Shown here one piece after another: positions 9,590-21,380 of a stretch of 51,599 bases of DNA; position 1 is the stretch's first letter, and every line of letters starts with the position of its first letter. This DNA comes from Gnetum montanum (taxonomy: Eukaryota > Streptophyta > Gnetopsida > Gnetales > Gnetaceae), in contig MNCI01033354.1 of NCBI GenBank assembly GCA_015680685.1, positions 319,558-371,156 on the forward strand, given 5' to 3'. The translations under genes were made by a program, and so were the position numbers. The notes beneath the pieces are model-generated. The model was not told the origin of the DNA, made no database searches, and saw nothing but the letters and a program-made list of their open reading frames with translations.

Positions 9590-11460
9590 AAGAAATTTGA
9601 GTTTGGCAAAAAATCATAGAAAATGACTCTGCCAAATCATCTCTACTAACAAAGAAAAGTTTTGTAGAGTTTAAAGATAGCTCTACAAAGAATGCTTTGT
9701 CTGGTTCTACCATGTGAGCTTGATGACATAGCTTTCAAAATTAAACTTAGGTTTTACAAGTTAGATGAAGAATAACTCTACCATGTCAGCTTTGAAATTT
9801 AGAGTAATATTTGTAGAGCCAAAATCTTATGCTAGGAAAGAGTTTCTTTTCAGTTCTACCATGTTAGCTTGTTTTTATATTGAGTAACTCGTAGAATGAA
9901 AAATTAGCTCTATGAAGTGATTCTATAGCCACATTTACAAAGCATATTAAGATAAGCTCATCTAAAGGATTGAATTATGAATTTATAAAATATTCCATAT
10001 CTACCCCTATCATGTCAGCTCCTTTCAACAAAGAGGATTCATAGGGCTGTAAAATGGCTCTACTAAGAAAACCATCATTTTCTAGTTTCACCATGTAAGC
10101 TATCAAGTCTCAATTTGCAGAGCCAAAGATAGGATATATAGGCCTAATCCACAAGCCACATAAGCTTGTATAGGAGGCTTGTAGAATAAAAAATTAGTTC
10201 TACAAAAGGATTCTACTTAAGGAAGCACCACAACATCTAGGTAAAAGAAGAGATCAAAGTTTACCTTATTTGTAAAGCCCATATGACATGTGGACTTTGG
10301 TTGAGAAAAGCTTATACAGTAAAAAATTGGCTATACAAGGAAAGCTTAAAAAGATTTTTTGTAGCTAAGAAGAAAGTTTGGAGTTAATCTCTTTGTAGAC
10401 CCAAGATATGGTTCCACAAACATCTCTAGAAAAAGGCTCTACCTTGTCAAATCTTTCTTATGAATTTTTAGAATGAAGAAATGATTCTACAAAAATGATT
10501 TCACAAGAAACAAAACTCTTACTTCTACCATACTAGTGTTAAAGAAAGGGTGATGCTTATAGAGTTAGAATTTAGCTCTACAATGCAGATACAAAAAAAA
10601 AAAAAGAGGCTCTATCACATTAGTCTTTTAAGCTAGCATAAATGATTCTTCCATGTCAATAGCCATGAAAAAAAAGTACGTAAGATTAAAATGTAGCTGT
10701 ACAAAATGGCTCTATAAATAGCTAAAGGCACATAAAGAGCTTTTGAGAAAATGCTTAGCCCTCACTACCACATGAGCTTGTAGAGCCAGTGTTATAAAGG
10801 AAAAATTTAGCTCTACTAATGAACCTTGAAGAGGTTCTACCATGTCATCCTCTATGCAATACCAGTTCATTGAGTTAAAAGTTGGCTCTATAAGGAAAAA
10901 CAAAATTAGTTCTACAAGCCATGTCAATAAGTTTATGAGTAGAACTAAAATCCAATCTTATAAGCAAGTGTAAATATTTACTTGACCACATTAGACTTTT
11001 GAGTAAAACTATTTCACAAAATAATGGTTCTATGAATGGGCTCCAAGATGATTCTACAAGAAAGGACATTGATTATAGAACTAAAATTTATTTCTACAAA
11101 TAAACTCTTCTTCTATTCTACCATGTTAACATCTTTTACATTAGCTTATAGAACTACCATATGAAACCAAAATTTAGCTTTACAAGTAAGCACAGAAATA
11201 GTTCTACCATGTTAACTTCACTGAAAAGTACATTTGTAGGACATGAAAACTATTTTACAAGTAAACTCTAAAATGGTTTTATAAGTCATGTCATATCTCA
11301 CTCTAGGCCCAACAAGAATTATGCACATGCACATTTTATTTTTAAATACAGCTTAGTGAAAGGCATGGTGTGATATAGAATAAATTTTATGAAGAATCTT
11401 AAATTCACTCCACCACATGAAATTCCTTTATACAATTAGTTTTCAAAGATTAAATTTAGT
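9590..11460. repeat. degenerate tandem array built on a TCTACCATGTYAGCTT motif
   Basis: The motif CTACCATGT-(C/T/G)-AGCTT or close variants recurs at about 9707, 9777, 9865, 10005, 10087, 10845, 11117 and 11205. More decayed forms lie near 10440, 10530, 10612, 10917 and 11283. Between them are AAATTTAGCTCTACAA and GGTTCTACAA variants. Spacing runs from about 70 to 150 bp, so this is a diverged array with compound units, not a clean satellite. It lies downstream of element F. Tat-type elements are known for tandem repeats in the region between integrase and 3' LTR, which is one possible origin. Confidence 0.65.
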
Positions 11461-11778
11461 TGTACAAACACATTGAAAATTTTGTTTACAAGCTAACAAT
11501 AGAATGAGTATTTATATCCTTAAGCCCTAAATGAAGTAGCTTAATAGAATTAATGCTTTGAGAAATTTCAAAAGATAAATCAAATATTCTATCTCAAGCA
11601 AGAAAATTAAAGAATAGAGCTATGAATATTAATAAGCAAGATTCAAAGAAATTTTGAAGCTAATAGCAAGTAGAGCCCAAAGTTGAAGCAAAGTTAAGAA
11701 TAAAGATAGAGACAAAAGAAAAGATAGAGCCATCATTAAAGAGTATAAAGAATCTTCAAGCTCTAGAGAAAAGCTAAG

Positions 11779-13180
11779 ATGTCACATAGAGAAAAGAAAG
11801 ATGCATCTCAGAAATTTCAAGATGTTGATACCTTATCTTTTTTTGAATACCTACAATAATAAAATTTGAATATCTATCAACTCCACTAATGGATGAAGAC
11901 AGTGTGAATGAATTTGGAAGTAAGGAATGCAGACCTCTTTGATTTCGATGAACAACATGATCTAATAGAAAAATCAAGCTTGTAGTCTATAGAATTAATG
12001 GAGCAATGGTAAGAAATCTATGAAAAATATGACTTCATAAGCTCAATTTCAAACCTAGAGGAAACCTAATTAGGGATGTTATAAATTATTTAATAGTTTA
12101 AACATTTTATAAGAAGGATAAGCTAAGACTTAGAAATAACATAGAGTGCTTCATCGACATCAACATTCAAAAGACTTAGGAGCTCTATGGAATAATTGAG
12201 CTGAACATTACTAAAATAGATGCTAGTTAGTATAACAAGAAAGTGATAAGTGGAAAATTCAAAAGTCATGTTAGGACAAGAAAGAACATAAGACTTCCAC
12301 TAGCTAATCTAGAAAAGGCATAGGGGTACAAGAATGCTATTCCAAAAGCTTCAAAACTTAGGTTCTCACATCTTTATTTTTGCTTTAATATTTTGCTCTA
12401 GTTGCGAGATTAATATTGTAGCTAATTATCATATTTGGTCCTAGGTAGCTCTAGAGAATAATAAGCATTTCTTTCTCATACAATATATGAATGACACCCT
12501 AGAGAAGAGCTTGTTTGAGATTCATGAGCAAGAAAATTACCTAAGACTTAGCTTATTTTTGTTAGATTGTTTGATAAGTAAAATTCTTGTGCATGAGAGA
12601 ATGACTCCAAATTTTTCAAGTTACACTTCATAGAGAAGAGCTCAACCAGAGGACCCCTACTATGACTTCTTTCCAATTGTCTATCAAAGGAGTTACTTCA
12701 ATGTACAAGATTTGGAATTCCTAATGAATTATGTCTACCCTCATCTAATTAAGTTGATTTAAGAAGTTTTGAAACCTAAGGTTAATTAAGAGGTTATAAA
12801 TAAAATTAAGGAAAAGAACCATGGAGCCATCTTCCTCCATTATCATTACACCTAGACTCTAATAGCAAGACTTGAGGGTAAGGATTTTAAGTCACTAAGA
12901 TCCATGGCTCCTTAGTTTGCTACTTTAGAAGTTGGTTGATAGATGTGGGATAGTCCTCTAAGGTACGATTACGACCATAAAGAAGTTTTTCCCCTGATGT
13001 TTGAATTTTGGATAATTCATCAATTCAAGTTGTTATTGTTGGAAATTTCGGTTGCTAAAATAGAAACCCAAAGATTCAAGCATTAGAATAGTTTTAACCT
13101 TGAATCCCAAGGGCCTCTAAAAATGGGATTTAGGGTGCCCTAAATAGTCTTGACAATCACCTTGGAACCTATGGAATGTA
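11779..13180 (+). pseudogene. decayed ORF of unknown function
   Basis: Long stretches read as protein if TAG/TAA/TGA are treated as mutated Gln/Trp/Arg codons. From ATG 11779: MSHREKKDASQKFQD, then STPLMDEDSVNEFG, then IEKSSL. In another frame: NIECFIDINI and VRTRKNIRLPLANLEK. From about 12440: NNKHFFLIQYMND, DPYYDFFPIVYQRSYFNV, MNYVYPHLIKLI and KEKNHGAIFLHYHY, running on to YDYDHKEVFPLMFEFWIIHQ near 13020 without a further shift. At least two frameshifts occur before 12440. It has no RT, integrase or gag motif. It could be an accessory ORF of a retrotransposon (it follows element F in the same orientation) or a host gene remnant; I cannot tell. Confidence 0.45.
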
Positions 13181-13375
13181 AATGGAAATGGAAAAAAAAA
13201 ACATAAACATAGATGTAGATGAAATAAAAAATGAAGACAAAAATAAAAATGTAAACATAAATGGAAATGAAGTTGTAGTTGCAAATCCAAAAATGAAAAA
13301 AAGTGCAAAAATGAAAACATGAACTTAAACTTGCACAACATGAAAAATAACTTTACAAAAAAATAAAAAATAAGG
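13181..13375. repeat. A-rich low-complexity tract
   Basis: The plus strand is a run of AAATGGAAATGG, AAAATGAAGAC and AAAATAAAAATG-type words, including an A10 run. Read on the minus strand it gives an artificial Phe/Leu/His-rich frame (13117-13380) that I do not take as a gene. Confidence 0.75.
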
Positions 13376-13893
13376 TTCACAAAGTATAGATTTCATGCAA
13401 AATGCACTAAAAGTTGTTGGCATGAGCTTGAAGTCTATTGGAGAAGGTAGACTATGTTCTACTACAACTCCATGATTTGGTTTCTTTCTAGCTCTAGTTT
13501 CTAACAACTTTCCATTAGTTTCCATTAGGATTTCTAATGCGGTTATGGAAATGGATTCTCACTTTTTGGTGCAATGGAAACTATGTGGGAGTTTTTGTGC
13601 CCAATGTAGTGCTAGTTTCTACTACCAAAGAGTGGAAGGATACAATGGGTTTTGTGGGTTATGAAAATACCAAAATTGTTGTTACAGGTGTAAAGTTTGG
13701 AATTGCTACCAAGGGTTGTAAAAATGCCAAAGTGCTGGAAATGTAAAAGTGTTGGAACCACCAAGAAGTTGGAACCTAAATATGGTATTCACATTGGGTA
13801 TTTATAGGATTGGTGTGGTTATTTTTAGATTTATGCACTATTTCCATGATTATTGATAGATTGGTATCAATGTGTAGGTTGCAATGGTCATTT
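13376..13893. other. no gene recognised
   Basis: Repeated short words (TTGGAA, CCAAAG, AATGCCAAA) suggest decayed simple repeat. The plus frame at 13537-13746 has no domain pattern and shows the same internal word repetition. Confidence 0.35.
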
Positions 13894-14180
13894 ACCTTCA
13901 ACGTAGTTACCATTTATAGTAAGTTTAGTATGGACTATAGCCACAAAATCCATCCATTTACTATAAATAGTAAATGGAATTGTGCGCCTACACTGTCACC
14001 ATTCTTACTATGCTGGCATTAGTTGACAGTCATCTACTTTTAGCATAGTTACCATTCATAATAAGTTTGGTATGGACAACAACCACAAAATTCATCCATT
14101 TACTATAAATAGTAAATATAATTTTGTGACTATGCTAGCATCATTCTTACTACACTAGCTTTGGTGGACTACACTAAGGT
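13894..14180. repeat. two tandem copies of a ~146-bp unit, each with a palindrome
   Basis: Copy 1 begins at about 13900 and copy 2 at about 14045, both with (C/T)GTAGTTACCATT-like starts, then TAAGTTTRGTATGGAC, CCACAAAATYCATCC, and ACCATTCTTACTA/ATCATTCTTACTA. Each copy holds ATTTACTAT-AA-ATAGTAAAT, a perfect hairpin with 9-bp arms (13956-13975), extended to 11 bp in copy 1. The second copy and the next 260 bp carry GACTATGCTAGC and CTACACTAG words, as in the satellite at 17027-17482. Confidence 0.7.
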
Positions 14181-15677
14181 TGTTGGAAAATGACAAAAGT
14201 GGTGGAAGATGTGCAAAATGTTGGAATCTACAAAAATGGTAGAATCCATTGGAAAGTGTCGTGCCTTATGGAGAATGCTATCTATGGTAGCTATTGTTGG
14301 AAAAATGAAAAATCCAAGAGTTCTAACATTGCACTTCCATTAGGTCTTGGTGATGACTATGCTAGCTACTGTAGCACCATTGTCTACTATAGCTATTATG
14401 TCTACTATAGATGGCTCTAGCATAGTTGGGGCTATACCTCCATAAAAACCCATAGAAGTGACAATTTTAGCTATTCCTAAGGCATTTTCAGCCTTCCCAA
14501 GCCCAAATATAGACACAAGATATCTTTTTCTACTTAGGAAAAGAAGCAATAATAACTTTTGAAGCATTTTTTAGCCTCAAAAAGTTAAAGTATGCAAGAT
14601 TGTAGCTTATGGACTACATATCACACATTTACAATGGATCCTTGCCTAAAATTAGGAAATGAAAGTTTTAACATGAATTTTTGGTGGTGTTTCATTGGCC
14701 CCTATTTATTGATGTTTGGAGGATTGACTCGAGAGACATTGACAAAGAATACAAAACATCACTATAGGTCCATCACCAATGTTCTCTCTTCGCACTTGAT
14801 CTAGTAGTATTGAACCATGCCCAAGAGTGCTTGTTGTGGTGGGAGAATGTTATGATGGTAAGAAGGCAATGAGTTCATAGGGAAATTATCATAAAGGTTA
14901 ATAATTCATTTCAAGTGTTGACATCATGGCTATGGTGTGGCAAAAACATATTAGTTAATTGATTTAGTCTTCACACTTTATGCTTTGAAGTTTGGTTCAC
15001 TTAGCATATGCATTTGAGAATCCAATCACTTGGCTCCAAGATTCCTTTAGCCATTAGGCTCTTCCCTTTGTATGTTTGGAGCCATTAATCTATCCTTTAG
15101 GCTTCATTGGTCTCTTGAATTCTTGGCAATTTTCTTCTTCCTCCTTTTTTTAGTTTTTAATTTTTTCTTGGGGTGAAATATTCATTGGGTTTCTTAACAA
15201 AATATAATTTTGATTCAGTTTTCTCATCAACTAGTATGTGTTACACTTGATGGAATAGATGGTTTCCCATTGAATGAAGTATGTTACATTCAATGGACTT
15301 GATGATGGAGCATGATGAAGGAATATTGTATGGCCATAGTGCATAAGTATCAAACATTAGTCAACAATGTCATCTAAGGTAAGGAAGGTTATAATTAGGC
15401 TATGGGATTGGGCTTAAGAGAATGGTAAGGGAAATGATATGAAGTATGCACTCTTGGCATGATAGGACAAACTCACTAAATCTTGCACATCAAGGTCACA
15501 TGGTGACTTATTGTCATGATGAGTTTCACCTTCATGATGACTCTAGGCTATATCCTGTAAGCATAACTCTAAGAGGACAAGAAATTGAGACGAGAACAAC
15601 CATGTTGTTGTAATGAAATACATAAGGTCACATAGAATAGTTAGCAAACCAAATTACCAAAGGATAGATGTGTTGAT
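14181..15677. other. no gene recognised; scattered CTACTATAG words
   Basis: Bases 14340-14430 contain several CTATGCTAGCTAC / CTACTATAG words related to the satellite hairpins. The rest shows no coding signature on either strand and no LTR boundary. Small frames (14340-14567, 14592-14804) lack any recognisable domain. Confidence 0.35.
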
Positions 15678-15875
15678 AGTTTAAGGCCTTGGTAGGCTAT
15701 GATTTGAGTTTAAGGTCTTAGTAGACTATGTTTCCAGTTTAAGGCTTTGGCATGCTATGTTGCGAGTTTAAGACCTTGGCAAGTAATGTTGCAAGTTTAA
15801 GGCCTTAGTAGGTTTTGTTGCCAGTTTAAGGCCTTAGCAAGTTGTGTTGCTAGTTTAAGGTCTTGGTAGGCCATG
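15678..15875. repeat. 29-bp minisatellite, about 7 copies
   Basis: Seven consecutive units start AGTTTAAGGYCTTGG/A and are followed by YARGYTATG-like tails. Five of the six complete units end TTGC-type and the others diverge slightly. The unit length is 29 bp with only point differences, so slippage or unequal exchange is recent relative to the surroundings. The core TTTAGGCCTTAGCAAG appears again singly at 16700 and 16999. Confidence 0.85.
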
Positions 15876-16419
15876 AAAAAATGTCTCTTTGTCATGCAAA
15901 GATGTCATGTGGGCTCACTTGTTGTAGACCATCAAAATCATCAACATCAGTTATTCATTGCAAGTTGTCAATAATAGCAAACACCACTACAAGTAAGCTT
16001 ATGAGTGTTCAGTATCATTAGGGCTATGTGATGGATTTAATGTTGCATTTTAAGAGCTTCATGAGGTTATGATTAGGCTTAAGTTTTGGTGATGAACTTG
16101 GTCCTATTGGTTTTCTCCTCACCTTCTTGGTCTTCAATGGGAATATTGACTAAGGGATCCTTCGTGGCTTCAAGGTTAATGATCATTAGGTGAATTTAGG
16201 AGATTAATGCTATATACTAAAATGGTTCCAAAGGCTTAGGTTATCTTGGCCCAATATCATCATAAGAGGGTCCCATTTAGACTTTGAGGCTAGTCTAATT
16301 TGCTCTCTTATCCTCATAGCTTAATCTTGCATGATAACATAAAAACATCAAGTGGTACCTATGTAATAAAATTGTTAAATAATGTAAAATACATTAACAA
16401 TAATGCATATATGAGCCAA
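15876..16419. other. no gene recognised
   Basis: Unique-looking AT-rich sequence between two repeat arrays, with no coding pattern or element termini seen on either strand. Confidence 0.35.
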
Positions 16420-17018
16420 AACACGTTAACTCAAATGCCAAATGAGGTTCAAACATGGTTGATAAACATTATAATAGGTGTGTCAGGGCAAATAGGGTGT
16501 ACTATAAAGGCCAAATGATGTAGGATGTGGTCAAATGAAGACTAAACGATGGTCAAAACCACATAAAATAGTGTCAAACAAGGTCAAATAAGGTTTTTTT
16601 GATGTCAAATGACATTAATTAATGTCAAATCAAGTCAAACAAGGTTTGAGCAAGGCTAAGCAATGGAAGAATGCAGTTAAATAAGGTTACATTTTACTAG
16701 TTTTAGGCCTTAGCAAGCCATGGTCACATGGTGTCAAATGATTACCAAGGATAATCAAAACTCCATTAGAAAACATTAAAAAAAGCTAATTAAGGCTTTT
16801 AAAAGGTCATAATAAAGAAAATAAGGTGAAAGTGAAGTTATATAAAGGTTATATGAGGTCAATCGATGGCAATGAAAGTCAAGAACGTAGAACCAAGCCA
16901 AAAATAAGTCAAAACATCATGAAACAAGGTCAAATTAATCAAAATGAAACATGTGGTAAAACTTGGCTAATACTGGTTAAATAGGATCAAATTTTGCTAG
17001 TTTTAGGCCTTAGCGGGT
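16420..17018. repeat. GGTCAAA-rich degenerate repeat with a ~300-bp duplication
   Basis: The word GGTCAAA or GTCAAA occurs more than fifteen times. A longer block, GTTAAATAAGGTTACATTTT followed by ACTAGTTTTAGGCCTTAGC, at about 16677, recurs as GTTAAATAGGATCAAATTTT plus the same tail at about 16976. The second copy stops at the single N (17019), so an assembly join may have cut the array. Confidence 0.6.
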
Positions 17019-17026
17019 CNCACTTT

Positions 17027-17482
17027 TTCTTAGGACTACAATAGATCCTATTGGTGACTATACTAACCTTGTGTAGTCATCCTTTCTCTAGTGTAGTCCA
17101 CATTTAGGGGCAGTTTCTTAGGCTTAGTATGGTCACTTTTGGGCTTCTAGAGGTCTAAATAGCTAAAGCAGGGGGTAGGTGTTAAAGATTTTCAAGTTTT
17201 TGCACTATTTTGACTCTCTATAAGGCTAAAAAACATAATCCCAGAAGTGACTACATTGGGCTAGTAGGCCCTAGCATAGTCACAAGGAATGATTGAGTTT
17301 ATGGAGTTCCTAGTGCTGAAATGAATTGAAATTGTAGCTAGAGAACATGGGATAGGGTTTTGGTCATTTTGGGTCTATTTTGGGCCATTTTGGATAATAT
17401 ACTATTGCTTTTTGTTTTCACATATTCCCTTCCTACTATGACTATGCTAGCCCAACATAGTCAAAGGCTTCCTCAACATAGC
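17027..17482. repeat. satellite-like hairpin repeat, left part
   Basis: Units contain GACTAC(A/T)CTAG or TGACTATGCTAGC facing its complement. The clearest is TGACTATG-CTAGCCCAA-CATAGTCA at 17437-17461, a perfect 8-bp-arm hairpin; others are near 17050 and 17230. Units recur about every 200 bp, with spacers rich in TTTTGG and GGGCCATTTTGG. The array continues right of element B at 38038, so B inserted into it. Confidence 0.72.
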
Positions 17483-18360
17483 TAATGTGTAGTGGAGTAA
17501 TCCAACATCCAACCATACAATTCATAGGTGTTCATGTGTGACTAGATCATAATCTGTGGACAAGGTAATGTGATTATGCTAGTAATTAGTTAAATTTTGA
17601 GATTGTTGTCTTCCGACATGAGCTAGTAAAATCTATGTATATGGTTTAACTCATTGTCAGGTATATGATCATTGATGTTGTGTGGACCATCTTACTCCTA
17701 GTAAACATGGTAAAGTAGAAAGAGTTCTATGTCTAAGGAAAACTATAAACACTATTCTAGCCTATGGTGATGAGTATTTGGTCCTAACCTTTCATACACA
17801 CCTTGGACTTCATGTAGTTACTATTGGGATTACGAAGTACTTTTCTACTAAACAAACCAAGCCATAACAGTACTAGCTTACCATGCAATTACACTTACAT
17901 GCTCAAGATCAGTCATACTCATTTCTCTTAACAATAGTAAAAGTATGTGGAAAAGTAAATCATTAACTAGGAAAATAGTAAACATTTTTCTAAGTAAAAT
18001 AGTAAATCTCGAAGAATGTTGCAATAGTGGGAAATAGCTAGATCTTTATTTCTGATCACACTTATTCCCAAGTACAAAATGCTTGTATAAAGATGTCATT
18101 CACTAGTTTACACTACATTGCAAGAATTCACACATCTAATTGCTAATTCTAAACTCATGAAACAAACTAAAAGAGTTTTAGTAAAGTTGGACGAAATTGT
18201 GTCTAGACTATGCACCTAAGTGTTGTATTTATAGGTAGGCATGTATCTCAAGATATCATATATCTGATGTTGTAGCTTGGACTCTGATATCAAGCATGTG
18301 ATGTCTCAACTTCGATATCATATACCCAATTTCATAGCCATCAAAAAATACATCTTATCA
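17483..18360 (-). repeat. 3' LTR of element B (left)
   Basis: It aligns end to end with 37153-38037: the shared block starts near GTGGAGTAATCC, and shared landmarks include TGTGACTAGATCA, ATCTTACTCCTAGTAAA and GAAAATAGTAAACATT, ending ATCTTATCA. A TATA-like TATAAATA lies on the minus strand at 18226-18233. The left terminus has decayed from TGATGAGG to TAATGTGT. Confidence 0.83.
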
Positions 18361-18375
18361 TACCCCCATGACTAA
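18361..18375 (-). promoter_or_regulatory. polypurine tract of element B
   Basis: The minus strand reads TTAGTCATGGGGGTA directly before the LTR start TGATAAG. The same ATTAGTCATGGGGG occurs in element C at 40121-40135. Plus-strand DNA synthesis is primed from such a tract. Confidence 0.65.
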
Positions 18376-18503
18376 TTGAAATCTCATCCTCGAGTTAAAA
18401 TAAAATGATGATAGAGTTCCTTAAAAAATTGGAAAGTTCATTTACATAACTAATTAACTATATACATGACTCTTGAATGCTGTGGTAGTGTTCTTTCTTA
18501 AAA

Positions 18504-19432
18504 AGATTCACATAGCATTTTGTTAAGTAAAATGTGAAGGGAAATTTTTTTCAAATATATATTGACAGATTATCAATGCATGTGGCTACCTTGGAAAGGG
18601 GATTTAAATCAAATATAATATATAGTGGACCTTTGATGAGTGAAAACATTACTTTAAATGGAAAGAACAAATTTGTTGAAACAAGAGCTTTTGAAACCAA
18701 AATCTGCACACTTTAAGAAGTTCATAACTTGGAAAAAGAAGAATCTTAAGATAAGAGCAAATGTGAACTATATTTTTATGGTTCTTGTAACTCGAAAGGA
18801 GCATGAGTTGGAATAGTTTTAGTAAAAGATAATTTCCAAAAAATATTCAAGGAAATTCATCTATCTTTCCCTTGTATGAACAACAAGGTAGAATACAAAT
18901 CTTTGTGTATTATAATTAAGATAGTATTGGAGAAAGGAATCAAAATAATCATCATAAAAGGAGATTAAAGATTAGTTTGTGAAGAGATTGAAGGTAACTG
19001 TGTGGTAAAAAGTTCATTCTTGCAACCCTATAAATAGCTTATCTACAAAATGTTCTATCAATTTTAGCACTTCAAAATAGAACACATAGGTAGAAAGGAT
19101 AATTATATGGCAGATAATCAAAAGAAGCTTCAACATTAGATGTGAAAAAGATAGAAGGTTACAAAGGTGTAATGATCAAGAAAGAACATCAACCATCAGT
19201 ACCATACAACATAAAGCATTTATAAGTATTTGAAGATGATGATCAAGTACTCAGGTTTATGAAAAATAAACAAGAATTTGAAAGTCAAATAATATTGCAA
19301 ACAATGTCAAGGTTTAAGAAAAAATCAATTTCCAAAAGGTGATTGATTATGAACATGAGTTTAGTAAAACTTTGCTTACAGGAAAAGATATACAGAATGT
19401 AGATGATCAAGCTTATGAGATAGTGAAATAGT
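18504..19432 (+). pseudogene. fragment H: protease end and archaeal-type RNase H of an E/F-type element
   Basis: This plus-strand segment aligns with minus-strand 26231-25300 of element E, so it is an inverted sibling. It starts at AGATTCACATAG in the protease C-terminal lobe, then LMSENITLNGKNKF. The aRH starts LYFYGSCNSKG, where the catalytic Asp of YFDGS is Tyr. CVVKSSFLQPYK then a TAG (19035-19037) and HIGRKDNYMADN follow. It ends with EFESQIILQTMSRF and DDQAYEIVK at about 19430. The break into the LTR of E is abrupt. TAG 19035 is shared with E (25702-25704). Confidence 0.8.
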
Positions 19433-21378
19433 AAAAACAAAATGGAGAGGAATGAACCAACAGGATTAAAACAAAGTAGCCAAATTGATGTCTTTAGCAA
19501 GCCATCTTACAAGTAATCTTCAATTGTCTTTTTCAAATTCTCCCAATCCCCCTTTTAACTCTACCCTTGAAGCCCTTTTATAGTGGTAGGTATAATAATC
19601 ATGAAAAGTTAAGGGTATTACAAATATCTAGGGAGATTAACTGATAACCACCCTAGAAGTTATAACTTCCATAGGAAGTTATTAGAAATTTAAGCTATGA
19701 TGGTCAAGTGTTTTATTGGTGATGGAAAGCTAAAAAGAATATCATGAAGTTTTTACTTGTAACCATCATAGGAAGTTACAATTTTCATAGAAATAAAAGG
19801 AGCCATAGCCAAATGTCTTCTTCATATAGCAAGTTGTACAAATATCTCGTAAATTATTCTTCTCCATTTTTAATTTGAAATGATTAAGTTTTCATTTAAG
19901 TAGAAACATGTAAACATATGATTGGTTGATCAAAAAAGATAGTATATGCTTAGACTAAGTGTTTAGGTATGTGTGTGTATCCCATGATAATAACAATTGC
20001 TACTTTAGGCAATGAACTCATAGTTTGTAGCAACACACGATTTCCCTATATCGTTGATAAGCTCTACAAGGGTCATTTCCAGATACATCAATAGGTATGA
20101 TGTAGGTGTCACCAACAATAGCTTCAAAAATTCACTTCATAGCAATGCAAGATTAAGTTTTTCAAATACTAGCACATGTAGGGTCCAACACCTCTTGCCA
20201 TATGTCATCTTTTCTACCTACAATTACCATAGTTGATGTTGTTACAATTGAATCATAATCAAAGCCCATTTCCAATGACATTCCATAACCAGATAACAGC
20301 GAGATGGAGTCAGCGATGGCCTCTGTGGGAACAATGGAAATCATAATGGGGGTAGCAGAATGGACATAAGAATTGGTGGCTAAGATAGTTCTAAACAACG
20401 AAGCTCCCATATCTTCTTACAACTTTACTTGCTGGTGGAGCAATGATTGGTAGTGCCACCATTTGAAATGATTCTTGTTTTTTCTTGTTTAGTTATAGGT
20501 TTGCCAAATAGTTTTCCAAGGACACCCATTGCTCATCTTTGCTTTATTTATTTTTAATAGTGAGGTAGGCAAGAGCTCTCATGTCCATCCAAGTTAACCC
20601 TCCCATTGCATATTTTACCTCTGAAAAAAGGAAATTGAAACAAAGAAACTGCAGAGTCTTGAGAAATTATGAACAAGAAAATCTCAAGAGGATTATCTCC
20701 TTTCTCAAACAAACAATAATGCTTTGGTATTTTCACAACTTAGACAAAATGAAAAGGTTGGATTTGCTTTCATTTCTCTATGTATGTTACTTTCTTAGTA
20801 GGCAATTTTTTGGCATTGGAGATGCACTTGTGGTAGACGAGGAAATCATTGCAGAACAAAGAATTGAGAACCAAGGAACAAGGTTGTGAGGGCTTCAATT
20901 CTTGATTTTGTCATGTCTCCACAATAATCTAATCCATCAATGGTGGTGATGCTGCAAGTGGTAATGGTGGTGATTGGCATGTGGGTGGTAATGTTGAGCC
21001 ATGATCCTTATATAATTATTTTTTAAAAAATTTTGAAACTACAATGGTATTCTTGTGGTACGCCTCTAATGTTTTTTCTTAGAATTGAAGTTAAAAAATT
21101 ACTAATATCCAAGCTATCCATCCTCATCCAAAATATATATTTTTGAATTAAATGTGTCCACCCAAATATAATGGTTTTGCATTGAGTTTGTCTTGGACAA
21201 TGAATTAAACCTTAGGCAAGGAGAATGTGGATAAATAGCAACACTAAATAGAGTCTTTTCGTAAAATTAAAATAGGTAATGTTAATCATGATCTTCAAGT
21301 GTATATGTTCATACCCCTTTTTAGAAAAACTTGTAATATTCTTTATATTCCTACTCCATAATATGGCCAAAATGTACA
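19433..21378 (-). repeat. 3' LTR of element E (left, distal part missing)
   Basis: Direct repeat of about 29210-31141. Near 19440-19800 the two copies look about 95% identical by eye, while 20160-20400 versus 29880-30140 is nearer 80%. The LTR starts TGTACATTTTGGCC on the minus strand at 21378, right after the polypurine tract. About 1 kb of the R-U5 end present on the right copy is missing here, replaced by fragment H. A TATA box (CACTATAAAAGGG, minus) is at 19576-19582. Small frames inside (20054-20410, 20581-20889) are not taken as genes. Confidence 0.85.
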
Positions 21379-21380
21379 AA

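Noticed and set aside
13117-13380. Phe/Leu/His-rich minus-strand frame of 87 codons
   Set aside because: It is the complement of an A-rich low-complexity tract; composition alone explains it.
20581-20889. 102-codon plus-strand frame in the left LTR of E
   Set aside because: It lies inside an LTR on the strand opposite to transcription, and the matching region of the right LTR (30310-30620) breaks the frame.
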